DNA of 64,000 nucleotides from an uncultured Christensenella sp. (lineage in GTDB: Bacteria; Bacillota; Clostridia; Christensenellales; Borkfalkiaceae): the NCBI GenBank assembly GCA_910586345.1, contig CAJUHC010000005.1:1-64000 (forward strand), read 5' to 3'. A model generated the notes under the pieces. That model saw only the letters and a list, made by a program, of their open reading frames with translations. It had not been told where the DNA came from and ran no database searches. Below are positions 7,946 through 17,700 of this stretch, piece by piece; the first letter of the stretch is position 1; each line of letters begins with the position of its first letter. Made by a program: the position numbers and the translations under genes.

Positions 7946-9451
7946 TTACTTTTTAGGTTTCATAGTGGGGAACAAAAGTACGTCCCTTATAGTAGCGCTG
8001 TCTGTCAGAAGCATTACGAGCCTGTCGACGCCGAAACCGAGACCGCCCGTAGGAGGCAAGCCGTATTCGAGCGCGGTTACGTAATCTTCGTCAACCTGCG
8101 CGTTGCACTTGGGCTCCTGCGCTTTCTTTTCCTCGACCTGTTTTACAAAACGCTGTTTCTGGTCGATAGGGTCGTTTAACTCTGAAAACGCGTTGCCGTA
8201 TTCGTGCGCGCAGATAAAATATTCGAACCTCTGCGTAAACGCGGGGTCGTCCTCCTTGCGCTTCGCAAGCGGTGAATTCTCCACGGGATAATCGTAAATG
8301 AACGTAGGCTGGATAAGTTTGTCTTCGCAAAACTCGTCGAAGAGCGCGATAAGAACGTGGCCTTTCGTCGCCCTCTCTCCCTCGGGAACTTCGACGCCGA
8401 GTTTTTTTGCGCATTCGCGGGCGTCGCAGTCCGATTCCCACTCGTCGTAATCTGCTCCGCTATACTTTTTGACGGCTTCTTTCATCGTCATTCTCGTCCA
8501 TTTCCCGCCGAGATGAATTTCCGTTCCCTGATAGGTTATATCCGTAGTTCCGCAGACGTTCTTCGCTATGCGCGAATACATATCTTCAACCATATCCATC
8601 ATATCGAAATAGTTAAGATATGCGCAGTAAACTTCTACGGTAGTAAACTCGGGATTGTGATACGCGTCCATACCCTCGTTGCGGAAAATTCTTCCGACTT
8701 CGTAAACGCGTTCGAATCCGCCGACGATAAGGCGCTTTAAATAAAGCTCTGTCTCTATTCTCAGATACATTTCTATATCGAGCGCGTTGTGTTTCGTCTT
8801 GAACGGTCTTGCCGCCGCGCCTATTTCGAGCGTGTTCAAAACGGGCGTGTCTACTTCGAGACAGCCGTGCCCGTCGAGATACGCACGGATTTCGCTTATG
8901 ATTTTCGAACGCAGAACGAATGTACGCTTGACTTCGGGATTGACTATTAGGTCAAGCTCTCTGCGGCGGTAACGAATATCCGTGTTGGTCAGTCCGTGCT
9001 GTTTTTCGGGAAGCGGATGCAGGCACTTCGAAAGCATTTCGATATGACTGCAATGCACCGAAATTTCACCCGTCTGCGTCTTGAAAACGTAACCCTTTAT
9101 TCCGACAACGTCGCCCAAATCGTAATCTTTTTTGAACGAAGCGTAGTCTTCCTCGCCGACGTCGTCGCGGCGGACGTAAATCTGTATAAGCCCTTCGCCG
9201 TCCTGAATATGGGAAAACGAAGCTTTGCCCATAATACGGCGCGACATAAGTCTTCCTGCCATACTGACTTCCTTGCCTTCGAAACGTTCGAAATCGCTTT
9301 TAAGACTCTCGGACCTCGCGGTAACTTCGTATTTTACCTTGACAAAGGGGTTAGCGCCGTCGTCGGTCAGTTTCTGTAATTTTTCACGACGGATTTTCGC
9401 CTGTTCGGCGAGCTCCTCCTCGGAGGGCGCGACTGTTATATTCTCTTCCAT
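7946..9451 (-). CDS. lysS: Lysyl-tRNA synthetase, class II
   Basis: LysS charges tRNA-Lys. The 501-residue product has an N-terminal OB fold (VSMAGRLMSRRIMGKASF), class II motif 2 (ERVYEVGRIFRNEGMDAYHNPEFT) and motif 3 (GLPPTGGLGFGVDRLVML), all in order and of normal spacing. Start ATG 9451 has an AGGAG site 7 bp upstream. It lies 31 bp downstream of greA, so greA-lysS is an operon, a common clostridial pairing. Confidence 0.97.
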   Translation of the reverse strand: MEENITVAPSEEELAEQAKIRREKLQKLTDDGANPFVKVKYEVTARSESLKSDFERFEGKEVSMAGRLMSRRIMGKASFSHIQDGEGLIQIYVRRDDVGEEDYASFKKDYDLGDVVGIKGYVFKTQTGEISVHCSHIEMLSKCLHPLPEKQHGLTNTDIRYRRRELDLIVNPEVKRTFVLRSKIISEIRAYLDGHGCLEVDTPVLNTLEIGAAARPFKTKHNALDIEMYLRIETELYLKRLIVGGFERVYEVGRIFRNEGMDAYHNPEFTTVEVYCAYLNYFDMMDMVEDMYSRIAKNVCGTTDITYQGTEIHLGGKWTRMTMKEAVKKYSGADYDEWESDCDARECAKKLGVEVPEGERATKGHVLIALFDEFCEDKLIQPTFIYDYPVENSPLAKRKEDDPAFTQRFEYFICAHEYGNAFSELNDPIDQKQRFVKQVEEKKAQEPKCNAQVDEDYVTALEYGLPPTGGLGFGVDRLVMLLTDSATIRDVLLFPTMKPKK

Positions 9452-9482
9452 CTGTATTCTCCTGTTAAGGTTGAAAAAACGT

Positions 9483-9953
9483 TTATGATATTTTCAAAAT
9501 TTTAAGCGTGTAAGAAGTTCCGTCGGGGCAGGAAACTTTCACTTTATCTCCGACCTTCTTTTTCAAAAGCGCGGCGCCGACGGGCGAATCTATAGAAATT
9601 TTCCCGTGCATTACGTCTACGTCCGTAACCGAGGTGATTGTATAAACGGCTTCCTCTTCCATATCGTCGTCGTAAACCGTGACTACGCTGTTCAGATGCA
9701 CGTAGCTCGTATCGGTAACTTCAGCCGTTACTTCCGCATTTTTGATTGTATATTCGAGCTCGGCAATCTTACCCTCGTTCGAACGCTGTTCTTCCCGCGC
9801 CGCGTCGTATTCCGCGTTCTCGGAAAGGTCGCCGTGGCTGCGCGCTTCCGCAATTCTCTCAATGATTTCGGGACGTTTTACTTTTACAAGATATTCAAGC
9901 TCTTTTTTCAAATCATCGTAATTCTTTTGAGTCATTACAAATTGTTCTGCCAT
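9483..9953 (-). CDS. greA: Transcription elongation factor GreA
   Basis: GreA rescues backtracked RNA polymerase by stimulating transcript cleavage. The 156-residue product has the N-terminal coiled coil with EARSHGDLSENAEYDAAREEQ (the acidic tip) and the C-terminal FKBP-like part ending SPVGAALLKKKVGDKVKV. It leads the greA-lysS operon from a perfect promoter at 10042-10070 and has a structured leader (see the hairpin at 9997-10026). Confidence 0.97.
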   Translation of the reverse strand: MAEQFVMTQKNYDDLKKELEYLVKVKRPEIIERIAEARSHGDLSENAEYDAAREEQRSNEGKIAELEYTIKNAEVTAEVTDTSYVHLNSVVTVYDDDMEEEAVYTITSVTDVDVMHGKISIDSPVGAALLKKKVGDKVKVSCPDGTSYTLKILKIS

Positions 9954-9996
9954 TTCTACCTCTTTTTATTTGCAAATTATTATAGTGATAAACAAA

Positions 9997-10026
9997 CGTG
10001 ATTCCGTTTATTCTTTCGGAATCACG
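9997..10026 (-). promoter_or_regulatory. Leader hairpin of greA (attenuator-like)
   Basis: A 10-bp perfect stem (CGTGATTCCG/CGGAATCACG, arms 10017-10026 and 9997-10006) with a 10-nt loop lies between the greA promoter and the greA start. On the minus strand it is followed by TTTGTTTA. By position it belongs to the greA 5' untranslated region, not to the aminotransferase 3' end, although read-through from that gene would also pass through it. Confidence 0.6.
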
Positions 10027-10041
10027 CATCAATGCTCCATT

Positions 10042-10070
10042 ATTATATATTCAAATATGATTTTTGTCAA
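10042..10070 (-). promoter_or_regulatory. Perfect consensus promoter of greA-lysS
   Basis: TTGACA (10070-10065) and TATAAT (10047-10042) are 17 bp apart on the minus strand. The -35 box begins only 11 bp past the aminotransferase stop. Confidence 0.85.
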
Positions 10071-10080
10071 CTGATTTACC

Positions 10081-11250
10081 CTATTTAAGTCCCTCGATAA
10101 AATCGGCGATTCTCTCTATGGCCGTCGTCAGCTGTTGCATAGAAGTCGCGTAAGAACAGCGCACGTGTTCCGCGCCCGCAGCGCCGAAAGCCGTTCCCGG
10201 CACTACCGCGACCTTATATTTTTCAAGCAAGGCGTTGGCGAACTCTTCTCCGTTCATACCCGTATTTTTAACCGAAGGGAAAACGTAAAAAGCTCCTTTC
10301 GGCTGAAAACATTTCAGCCCCAGAGAATTAAAAGCGTTAACCAAAAAACTGCCTCTGCGGTTGTATTCGCCGCGCATTTCCTCAACCGCCGAAAAACCGT
10401 CGCCAAGCCCGTCTTTAAGCGCGCACACGGCCGCGCGCTGACCCGCCTGAGGAGCGCAGAGCATTGTGTATTGGTGGATTTTCAACATAGCTTCGTCGAT
10501 TTCCGCAGGCGCGCATACAAATCCCACGCGCCAACCCGTCATTGCAAAAGCTTTGGAAAATCCGTTGATAAGTACCGTTCGTTCCACCATATTCCCCAAC
10601 GAAGCGATTGAAACGTGCTTTCCTATGTATGTAAGCTCGGCGTAAATTTCATCGGAGATTACAAGCAAATCGTGCTTTTCTATTACGGGAATTATCGCTT
10701 CGAGCTGTTCCTTTGTCATAACTGCTCCCGTAGGATTATTGGGATAAGGAATAATGACGGCCTTGGTATTAGCGGTAATCGCGTCTTCCAAAAGTTCGGG
10801 AGTAAGAATAAAATCATTGACTGCCGAACACTTCAAAGCAACGGGCTTTCCGCCCGAAAGAACGACGGCGGGAGAATAAGAAACGTAAGAAGGTTCGGGT
10901 ATGAGTATTTCGTCGCCCGTATCGCATACGGCGCGCACCGCCAAATCTATCGCCTCGCTCGCGCCTACCGTTACTATAGTACGCGACGGAGGATAGTATA
11001 CGTTAAATCTCTCGTTTAAATACCGCGAAATAAGTTCGCGCAGTTCGGGAAGCCCGCGGTTCCCCGTATATTGGGTATAACCGCGTTGGATAGAACGGAT
11101 AGCCGCATCGCGTATATTCCAGGGCGTGACGAAATCAGGCTCTCCCACGCCGAGAGAAATCGCGCCTTCCATTTTCTGGACTATATCGAAAAATTTTCTT
11201 ATACCGCTCGGTTGAAGCGAAGCGGCGCGTTCGTTTACGAATTTTCTCAT
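10081..11250 (-). CDS. PLP-dependent aminotransferase, class I/II
   Basis: A 389-residue fold-type I aminotransferase of the PatA/AspC-like group. Features: EAISLGVGEPDF-like opening, PYPNNPTGAVMT (substrate-carboxylate and ring-binding region), VISDEIYAELTY, NGFSKAFAMTGWRVGF with the PLP lysine in SKAF, and VRCSYATS near the C-terminus with the conserved arginine. It probably moves amino groups between an aromatic, aspartate-type or diamino acid and 2-oxoglutarate; which one is not decidable. ATG 11250 is chosen because the family start MRKFVNERAASLQPSGIRKF follows; a GTG at 11286 is possible. It lies 88 bp downstream of the Lrp gene, a typical regulator-target pair. Confidence 0.85.
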   Translation of the reverse strand: MRKFVNERAASLQPSGIRKFFDIVQKMEGAISLGVGEPDFVTPWNIRDAAIRSIQRGYTQYTGNRGLPELRELISRYLNERFNVYYPPSRTIVTVGASEAIDLAVRAVCDTGDEILIPEPSYVSYSPAVVLSGGKPVALKCSAVNDFILTPELLEDAITANTKAVIIPYPNNPTGAVMTKEQLEAIIPVIEKHDLLVISDEIYAELTYIGKHVSIASLGNMVERTVLINGFSKAFAMTGWRVGFVCAPAEIDEAMLKIHQYTMLCAPQAGQRAAVCALKDGLGDGFSAVEEMRGEYNRRGSFLVNAFNSLGLKCFQPKGAFYVFPSVKNTGMNGEEFANALLEKYKVAVVPGTAFGAAGAEHVRCSYATSMQQLTTAIERIADFIEGLK

Positions 11251-11338
11251 AAAAACTTTGCAGAATTCCAACGCCGTTCTGCACACGGCAATTTAAGCGG
11301 ATTTCAAAACTCCGCCCCTACGGCAGAAGTCTCGATTT

Positions 11339-11830
11339 TTAAGCCTGTATACTGATGCGGTCGGGAACCGCGCTCTTATACATAACGGCTCCTTCTACTT
11401 TGTATTTTTTGAGTATAAAATGCGTAGCCGTCGAAATCACGGTATCGTAAGTGGATATTTTTTCGGATACGAACCTCGAAACGCTTCTGAGCGATTTCCC
11501 GTGAACGATGACCGCCAAATCGTATGCTCCGCTCATAAGGTACAGATTTTTCACTTCTTCGTGGGCGGCTATCTCGTTTGCTATCCCGTCGAAGCCCTGT
11601 CCGCGCTGAGGCGTCACTTTGACTTCAATCAACGCCTCGACCGCCTCTTCTTCGAGGCTGTCGGTATTGAGTATTGCGGTATATTTAACTATAACCCCCG
11701 CCGATTCGAGTTCCGCGATTTTCTCTGAAACTTTCTTTTCGTCCTCTGCAAGCATCGCGGAAATTTTTTTCGCGGTAAGTCTCGAATCTTCCGCGACAAG
11801 CGCGAGAATATCTTTTTCCAGTTTATCCAT
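11339..11830 (-). CDS. Lrp/AsnC family transcriptional regulator
   Basis: A 163-residue feast/famine regulator. N-terminal winged helix DKLEKDILALVAEDSRLTAKKISAMLAEDEKKVSEKI binds DNA; the C-terminal RAM domain (GFDGIANEIAAHEEVKNLYLMSGAYDLAVIVHGKS) senses amino acids and forms oligomers. It is transcribed with the aminotransferase downstream. Its promoter lies back to back with that of the plus-strand gene at 11939, so autoregulation and control of that gene are plausible. Confidence 0.9.
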   Translation of the reverse strand: MDKLEKDILALVAEDSRLTAKKISAMLAEDEKKVSEKIAELESAGVIVKYTAILNTDSLEEEAVEALIEVKVTPQRGQGFDGIANEIAAHEEVKNLYLMSGAYDLAVIVHGKSLRSVSRFVSEKISTYDTVISTATHFILKKYKVEGAVMYKSAVPDRISIQA

Positions 11831-11868
11831 AAAAACTCCTGTACCGTAAACACGTTTTATTTCTTTTT

Positions 11869-11929
11869 ATTTTAGCTTTTTTCAGCGCGGTTGTCAACGC
11901 TTTACTTTTTATAAATTTTTCCGTATAAT
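11869..11929. promoter_or_regulatory. Back-to-back promoters of lrp (-) and the 11939 gene (+)
   Basis: Minus strand: TTGACA (11897-11892), 17 bp, TAAAAT (11874-11869). Plus strand: TTTACT (11901-11906), 17 bp, TATAAT (11924-11929). The two -35 boxes are only 3 bp apart, so a protein bound between them would affect both. The plus-strand start point would fall near 11936, almost on the start codon. Confidence 0.65.
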
Positions 11930-11938
11930 ATTATGGAT

Positions 11939-12199
11939 ATGTTTAAAATTTGGGCAAAAGTCATAAAGGACGGAAAAATAATAAAACAGCTCTCCTACGA
12001 GCGGGAAGACAAGTTTTCTTACTCGCAGTTTTTCAATTACCTCGCGGATATATGCGAAGGACTCGACGTAGCGACGCCCGTTCTATTGAAGACTCACGTA
12101 TTCAATTACGCAAAATTCAGCACCGTAAGATTTATCCCGCGCGATTTCGCCGAAAGCGTTGATTTCGATAAATTGGTTCTTGACAACATAATCGTTTAA
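11939..12199 (+). CDS. Small conserved-looking protein of unknown function
   Basis: An 86-residue soluble protein I do not recognise. It is rich in aromatic and basic residues (FKIWAKVIKDGKIIKQ at the start, FSYSQFFNYLADICEGLDV in the middle, and TVRFIPRDFAESVDFDKL near the end). The even composition and clean promoter argue it is real. No cysteine pair, membrane segment or catalytic motif is visible. The promoter puts the transcript start within a few bases of the ATG (11939; 11933 is also in frame), so the mRNA may be nearly leaderless. It is followed 20 bp later by a small membrane-protein gene. Confidence 0.6.
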   Translation: MFKIWAKVIKDGKIIKQLSYEREDKFSYSQFFNYLADICEGLDVATPVLLKTHVFNYAKFSTVRFIPRDFAESVDFDKLVLDNIIV

Positions 12200-12219
12200 A
12201 TTTTACGCATACTGATTGT

Positions 12220-12429
12220 ATGAAACTTACTTGCTATTTATGCGTGTCTATTTTAATTGTTTCCGCCATATTCGGGGGCGTTTACGCTTTTTCCGGTTTT
12301 AATCTTTTGTTGTATCTGTGCGCCGGCTCAGCCGTTATATATAAAAGTTTTCTCGCCGTTAACGCAGTCGCCGCGCTATTCACCGTATACAGTTTAATCG
12401 TATTCAAACCTTTCAAAGGTCTTAAATAA
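12220..12429 (+). CDS. Small two-helix membrane protein, DUF378-like
   Basis: A 69-residue protein with two hydrophobic segments (about 4-32 and 40-62). The pattern GGVYAFSGFNLLLYL followed by VIYKSFLAVNAVAALF resembles DUF378 (YuzA-like) proteins, which have a G.....F.FDL motif and an (R)IIY..VG.A.LY second helix. The similarity is by eye only. No ribosome site is obvious, so translation may depend on the upstream gene. Function unknown. Confidence 0.5.
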   Translation: MKLTCYLCVSILIVSAIFGGVYAFSGFNLLLYLCAGSAVIYKSFLAVNAVAALFTVYSLIVFKPFKGLK

Positions 12430-12449
12430 TAAATTACCCGCAACATATA

Positions 12450-12480
12450 CCGCCCCGAAAGCAAATAGCTTTCGGGGCGG
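12450..12480. terminator. Strong bidirectional terminator
   Basis: A 13-bp perfect stem (12450-12462 with 12468-12480) with an AAATA loop separates the plus-strand DUF378-like gene from the convergent minus-strand membrane protein gene. The U-runs are weak on both sides. Confidence 0.7.
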
Positions 12481-12484
12481 CCGT

Positions 12485-14656
12485 TTATTTAATATGCTTT
12501 ATTACATAGCCCATAGCGGTAATCTCGCTGTAAATTCTGTCCAAATCCATATAGTCGTAAGCGTAAATTTTAGCAAGTTCCTGTAACTTAACGTTATTTT
12601 TGTATTTGGTTTCGTCCAACTCTTCGCCGTACATACATCCGTATTTATATGAAATAAGCTCGTTAAGACCGTAATAAGAAGTTATGCAAGCGTGCCGTTT
12701 ACGAGCCGAATCTTTATGAGACATAGACGTTACGATATTACCGTCGCCGTCGGTATCCTCTGTTACCTCCATATCTTCTTTCTTCATCTGTTTGTAATCG
12801 TAGAGAATATACAATGCGTTCCAGCGCGAGTGCTCGATATATGCAAGAACGTTGCTCGACTGCGTCTTAAAGAAAAACGAATAATCGCTGTATCCCGTCG
12901 TTTTTCCGCTGTTTTCGTAATATTCAAAGAATTCTTCCTCTGTTATCCCGCGAACGTCCGTTTCGGTCTTCTTTACCATTTCAAAACCCATTAGATTTAA
13001 TTTGAACGGCAGATTCAAAGCGTGATACAAGTTAGAAGCCTGTTCGATATACGGCAGCGTCGACCATTTTTTAATCATATACTCTTTGTTTTTAGGTTCG
13101 GCAAGACTTGCGCCGAGTATATCCCCCTGCATTTTGGCCGTCAAATCCTTTCTGCTTTTCAACGATTTAAGCCATTCGGGCGGATTGGAAATTTTATTGT
13201 ATAACAGATTTATCCTCTGCGCAAGCTCGCACAAATCGTCGTTTATTATATTCTCGCGCGTATATAGTTTTTTATCTTCGCCGAAGTATATCACGCGGTC
13301 TTCGCCGTCGTTGAGATTTTCGCCGTTATCGTTTTTAGCCCTGACGAACACCCTATAATTCTCGTCGTCGCCGAGAACGCGTTTCACAGTCTGCGCGTAC
13401 GACGCGTCCTGCAAATCGTCGTCAAGGGAAACGATAAAATAAGTAAAGCTGTTTTCAGAAACCAACGACCTGAAATTTTTCTTTGCCTCTACGGAATTAA
13501 TGTCCGCACGGCAAATTTCCAAATCGCAGATTTTTTCGGGCTTAGGAAAATCGCAGTCCGCAAATTCTTCGTCGAACTCGTACAAAATTCTCGAAAAGAA
13601 TTCGTTGTGAAGAGATTCTTCTTTGTTGTCGTAGACGTAATATTTAACCGGTTTGGAAGCAAGTCTGCCGCCGTCTTCCCGCGCGAACTGAAACTGCATA
13701 GCGCACATTCTGAAAAGCTGGTAATTGACTTTGCCGAAACCGATAAACACGACGTTGATTTGTTTATCGCTTTTTACGGTAAAATTGCCGTTGTAAAACG
13801 AGCGCGGTATGTACTTGGTTATGGGATATTCGGTAACGAATTTTCTCGCCATAAGCTCGTATTTGCTGAACCCTGAAATATAAAGGTTTGAATTTTTATC
13901 CGCCTTCGTAATAAATTTCTCCTTTAAAATTTTCATTTCCTGCTGCGCGGCTTCGAGATGTATTTTTATCCCGAAAGTTCGTGACAGTTCGGTAAACGTT
14001 TCTATTATTTTAGAATACGCGATTTTTCCGTCGCGGAATACAATCAGTTCGTAACCGCCCTTTTTAAGTTTTCCCGCCAGCGGCTTAGTTTCCAGCGGCA
14101 CACGCAAAACAGGTACGCCCTGCTTTATCAAATCGACGTATCTCTGCGACGTGACGTTCACCCCTAACAGCAAGCTGTTTTTGGTGCGCTTTACGTAATT
14201 CACGGAGTTGACGGAATCTCCGACTACGATATCGCATTTATTGCGCAAAGCGTTTTTTACGCAGAAGTAATTGTTTATCCTGCGGCTGAAAAAACTCGCT
14301 ATGCTTAAAATTACGGTCACCGTTCCGAGCAGATACGCAATTACGAAATCCGCGTAAAAAATCGGATACTTTTCGCACAACGGCGTTATCAGCTCCGACG
14401 CGGACTTGAACTTCAAAGCGTCGAGAACGGAGTTAATCAAAGAAAAACAATAGAAAAAATCAAATTTTTTACCGTTATACGCAGTTGCCGTAACGTATAA
14501 AAAATATATAAGCAGAAAGACGGGCGCAAGATAGAGCATATTCTTTTTATTCAACGCCTCGCCTTTGCCCCTTATAGAACAAACCGTTGTAACGACGATA
14601 AAGCCCGTAATTACCGCGGCAATCAACAAAAATATTATTCCGAACGCAAGATACAT
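12485..14656 (-). CDS. Membrane protein with Rossmann/RCK-like domains and a RyR-like C-terminus
   Basis: A 723-residue protein I cannot name. Three membrane segments are at about 1-27, 40-62 and 98-122. A first nucleotide-binding-like region has DIVVGDSVNSVNYVKR (about 142-157), and a second has INVVFIGFGKVNYQLF (about 307-322), both resembling TrkA-N/RCK folds that bind NAD or other ligands next to K+ channels. The C-terminal part has EHSRWNALYILYDY and RKRHACITSYYGLNEL, which resembles the EH.RW and K.H..L.PY..L pattern of bacterial RyR-like domains. Domain naming is by eye. It has its own ribosome site (GAGG) and ends at the shared terminator. Likely a ligand-sensing membrane protein; transport is not proven. 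Confidence 0.5.
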   Translation of the reverse strand: MYLAFGIIFLLIAAVITGFIVVTTVCSIRGKGEALNKKNMLYLAPVFLLIYFLYVTATAYNGKKFDFFYCFSLINSVLDALKFKSASELITPLCEKYPIFYADFVIAYLLGTVTVILSIASFFSRRINNYFCVKNALRNKCDIVVGDSVNSVNYVKRTKNSLLLGVNVTSQRYVDLIKQGVPVLRVPLETKPLAGKLKKGGYELIVFRDGKIAYSKIIETFTELSRTFGIKIHLEAAQQEMKILKEKFITKADKNSNLYISGFSKYELMARKFVTEYPITKYIPRSFYNGNFTVKSDKQINVVFIGFGKVNYQLFRMCAMQFQFAREDGGRLASKPVKYYVYDNKEESLHNEFFSRILYEFDEEFADCDFPKPEKICDLEICRADINSVEAKKNFRSLVSENSFTYFIVSLDDDLQDASYAQTVKRVLGDDENYRVFVRAKNDNGENLNDGEDRVIYFGEDKKLYTRENIINDDLCELAQRINLLYNKISNPPEWLKSLKSRKDLTAKMQGDILGASLAEPKNKEYMIKKWSTLPYIEQASNLYHALNLPFKLNLMGFEMVKKTETDVRGITEEEFFEYYENSGKTTGYSDYSFFFKTQSSNVLAYIEHSRWNALYILYDYKQMKKEDMEVTEDTDGDGNIVTSMSHKDSARKRHACITSYYGLNELISYKYGCMYGEELDETKYKNNVKLQELAKIYAYDYMDLDRIYSEITAMGYVIKHIK

Positions 14657-14738
14657 AAATTTTTCCTCTGTATAAAATTACACTGTAATTATTTTACACC
14701 TTAAAAGCGATAAAATCAATAAGACCGCAATAATTAAT

Positions 14739-14772
14739 TTAAAACAGCCGACGCAATCGTCGGCTGTTTTAA
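14739..14772 (-). terminator. Terminator after the M60-like protease gene
   Basis: A stem of 13 bp plus flanking A/T pairs (AAAACAGCCGACG, loop CAAT, CGTCGGCTGTTTT) lies just past the stop at 14780. The minus-strand U-run comes from the AAAA at 14741-14744. Confidence 0.85.
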
Positions 14773-14779
14773 TTAAATT

Positions 14780-17700
14780 TTAAGAATATACCGCTATCGA
14801 GTCAATCTCGGCATCGCCCGTACATTTAAGTTCGACGCGGTGCGTTCCTTTTTCCAAAGCGTCGCAAAGATAACCCATTACCGTCGCGCTACTATCCTTT
14901 TTCAACTCAATCGACTGAACTTTTTTACCGTCTATGTATACTTCGAAATTTCTTGCGGATTTAGAGGGGACGAGAACTCCGACCCTCGAGCCTACGAAAT
15001 CGAACGTCAGCGTAGCGCCCTGTTTACCCGAGTATACGTGACCGAAGGAGCTTGCCGCCTGTTTAATCTGCCAGTTACCGGAATATATAAGTTTATCGTT
15101 GTCGGGGTTTATATGATTCGAACCGTTCCCGTTCAAACGCAAAGTATTTATTATTTTTATATCAGCCAAAGCAACTCGGCTCGTACCGCTTTTTGTAGCG
15201 GTAACCGACAGTCTGTAATATCTGAAATTATAAGTTTCGTAGAAAGCGTAATCCTCGCTGACGGCCGGAGCGGATTTACCCGTCCATTTTCCCATTTCGA
15301 AATACGTTTCTCCGTCCAAACTTCCCTGTACGATGAAATCTTTGGGGAAAGCAAGAATATGCGTGTTCGCCAACCTGCTCGGATAAAGTTTAATCGTGTT
15401 CGCCGTCACCGTTTCTCCCAAGTCAACCGTAAATACCGCGGGATTATCCGCTCCGACGTAAAAATTTCTGTCGGTGTGGATTATCGTATCGGGATTGCCG
15501 TCGAAAAGATTTCCGATAGCGTAATCCGAACTATCGTCCCAACCCTTATAATTGGACTGAGCCGCAACGTAAGACTGCGTTACTCTGTCGGTCACGACGT
15601 CGGGGTCGCCTACATAATTGTAATTGTAATTGCGCTTGTAGAAATATTTGCTTTCGAAAGAACTGTTGTCGGGGAACTCGTAATTGCTTCTGTACGCGTT
15701 TACGTACGGTTGGCTTTTAGCCGTAACGACGGGTTCGACGAGTTTAGATTCCGTTAGCGCGGTTACTTCTTCGAGAGTAGACGCGACCCGCTGTCCGTTT
15801 ACGATTTTAAAATACAAAGCTGAGCCGTCCGAATTTCTTCTCTCAACCGCGACCGAGCGCCCGTCGTAATCGTTATAAGTGGTTTCCGTATATTGATAAC
15901 CTTCGGATTCCTTACCTTCGACTTCGACACCGTCGGAGTTATAGTGTCTCTCCTCCAAAGTAAACATAGTCTGCGTCCACTGTCTCATACCTAATCCTAT
16001 ATAGGATATTGCAGGAGCTGACTGTACTATTAAAACTTCCTTGAAATAAAGCCAATTCCCCGTATCCCCGAGCTCGAAGACGGAAGTCTTTCCCTCTCCG
16101 CAGTTGACCGTCACCGTCGCCGCGCCCTCGTGGAATTCAACGTCGAAATAAGTGTTTTCGTCATTGGGACGGAAAAGCGAGCTGTTCGCGGGAACCTTGG
16201 CATCTTTTATAGTTGCGCCCAAATTATAAGTTTTACCGTCTAACGAAAAATATACAGCGCAATTCAGTCGTCCGCGCAGATATACGCGGTACTTGCCGTC
16301 GTTTTCGAAATACAGTTTACCGTCTATAACGTCGACCCTGTTATCGTGCGAAAAATGATGTTCGGGAGCGTCGGGATATTTGTTTCTGTTTTCTTCCGTA
16401 TCGGGATAAGCCCAAATATCCGTATTCGCATTCTGAACGGGATTAGAATGGTCGTATTTTTCCGGTTTGTCCGTATAGCCCGCAAATCCGTTTTCAAACG
16501 CGGTCTGCGCGTCGGTATACTTCGTATCGGCTGTATACGTGTATGTCGTTCTTTCGAGCGTCGTTTTATTGACTTCGTGCGACAATTCGAATTCGAGAAT
16601 CAAATCGACGTCTTCTACCTTATACGCGCCGTCGTCCTTGGTAATTTCAAGCGTAAGTATTATCTGTCCGGAAGTATTGCTTTTATCGTTCGTATCGGGC
16701 GTATAGGTAATATTGCTCTTGTCGGTTATTTCTATCGAACCGTGAGCGGGTTTCGTTACGCTCTTTATTTTATAACTGAAACCGTCGGGAATTACTATAC
16801 TGCCTTTATCGTACTGACCGTTGGGAGCGGAGTACTTTGAAATATCTATATTGAAAGGCTTATCGTGCGCAATGACGTAGGGCTGCATCGTCTTGAAGTA
16901 CTTCTTCTGCCCGTCGTAAATATAGCTTCTGCCCGTTTGATATACGCAGGAAACCGGCACGAAAACGGGATACGACGAATCCGCGTTATCCGAAATCCCG
17001 TTTCCTTTTAAAACGTCGTTGAAGTAATAGTACATATTGTTATGCGTAACTTTCTGCCACGCGTTCATATACGCCGCGTACGACTGTCCGCCTCCGGCTC
17101 TCTTCGCGTTAATGAAATTATCAGCGCCGAAATTGTGTAAAAGCGTAGCATACAATGCAAGTCCCTGATTGCCGTTGCTCGGGTTCTCGTCGGGACGGGC
17201 TATCTTCAAAGTCTGTTCCAACGCCCACGTCGCGCTCGTATAATCGTTCCAGCCGCCCAGGTTCTGAGCCCCGAAGTTGGAAATACCTCTTTTCGAGGAA
17301 ATTTTAGTAAACAGCGCGTAAGACACGAGCGTCATAGCGTTGTTTGTAACTTCTCCGCCGTTTCCTACGCCGTAGCCCTGAAAATTATGGTGGTATTCGT
17401 GAAGATTGCCCCACGCGCCCGAGGTCACTATACCGTTATAGTTAAGAGAGTTGGACATCCAGCCCTCGGGGCAGTTAACAGACCTGCGCCCGGGGAAAGC
17501 GACGGCCGCGCCCGCAGCCACGAACGGTTCGTAAAGGAATACTATGCCCTGATTGGAACCGGAAGTCGTAACGGACGAGATTTTTTCCCAAAGCACCGCG
17601 GCCTTGTACAAATCGTCGTAAGAGAAGTTCCTCGCGTAATATCTGGAACCCGAGTGAAGTACGCCGTAGTTCCATACTTCCAAGTCGAAATACGGCGCGG

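Noticed and set aside
14840..15757. Plus-strand open frame opposite the M60-like protease
   Set aside because: No family motif and no ribosome site; the minus strand carries the F5/8-type domain at this place.
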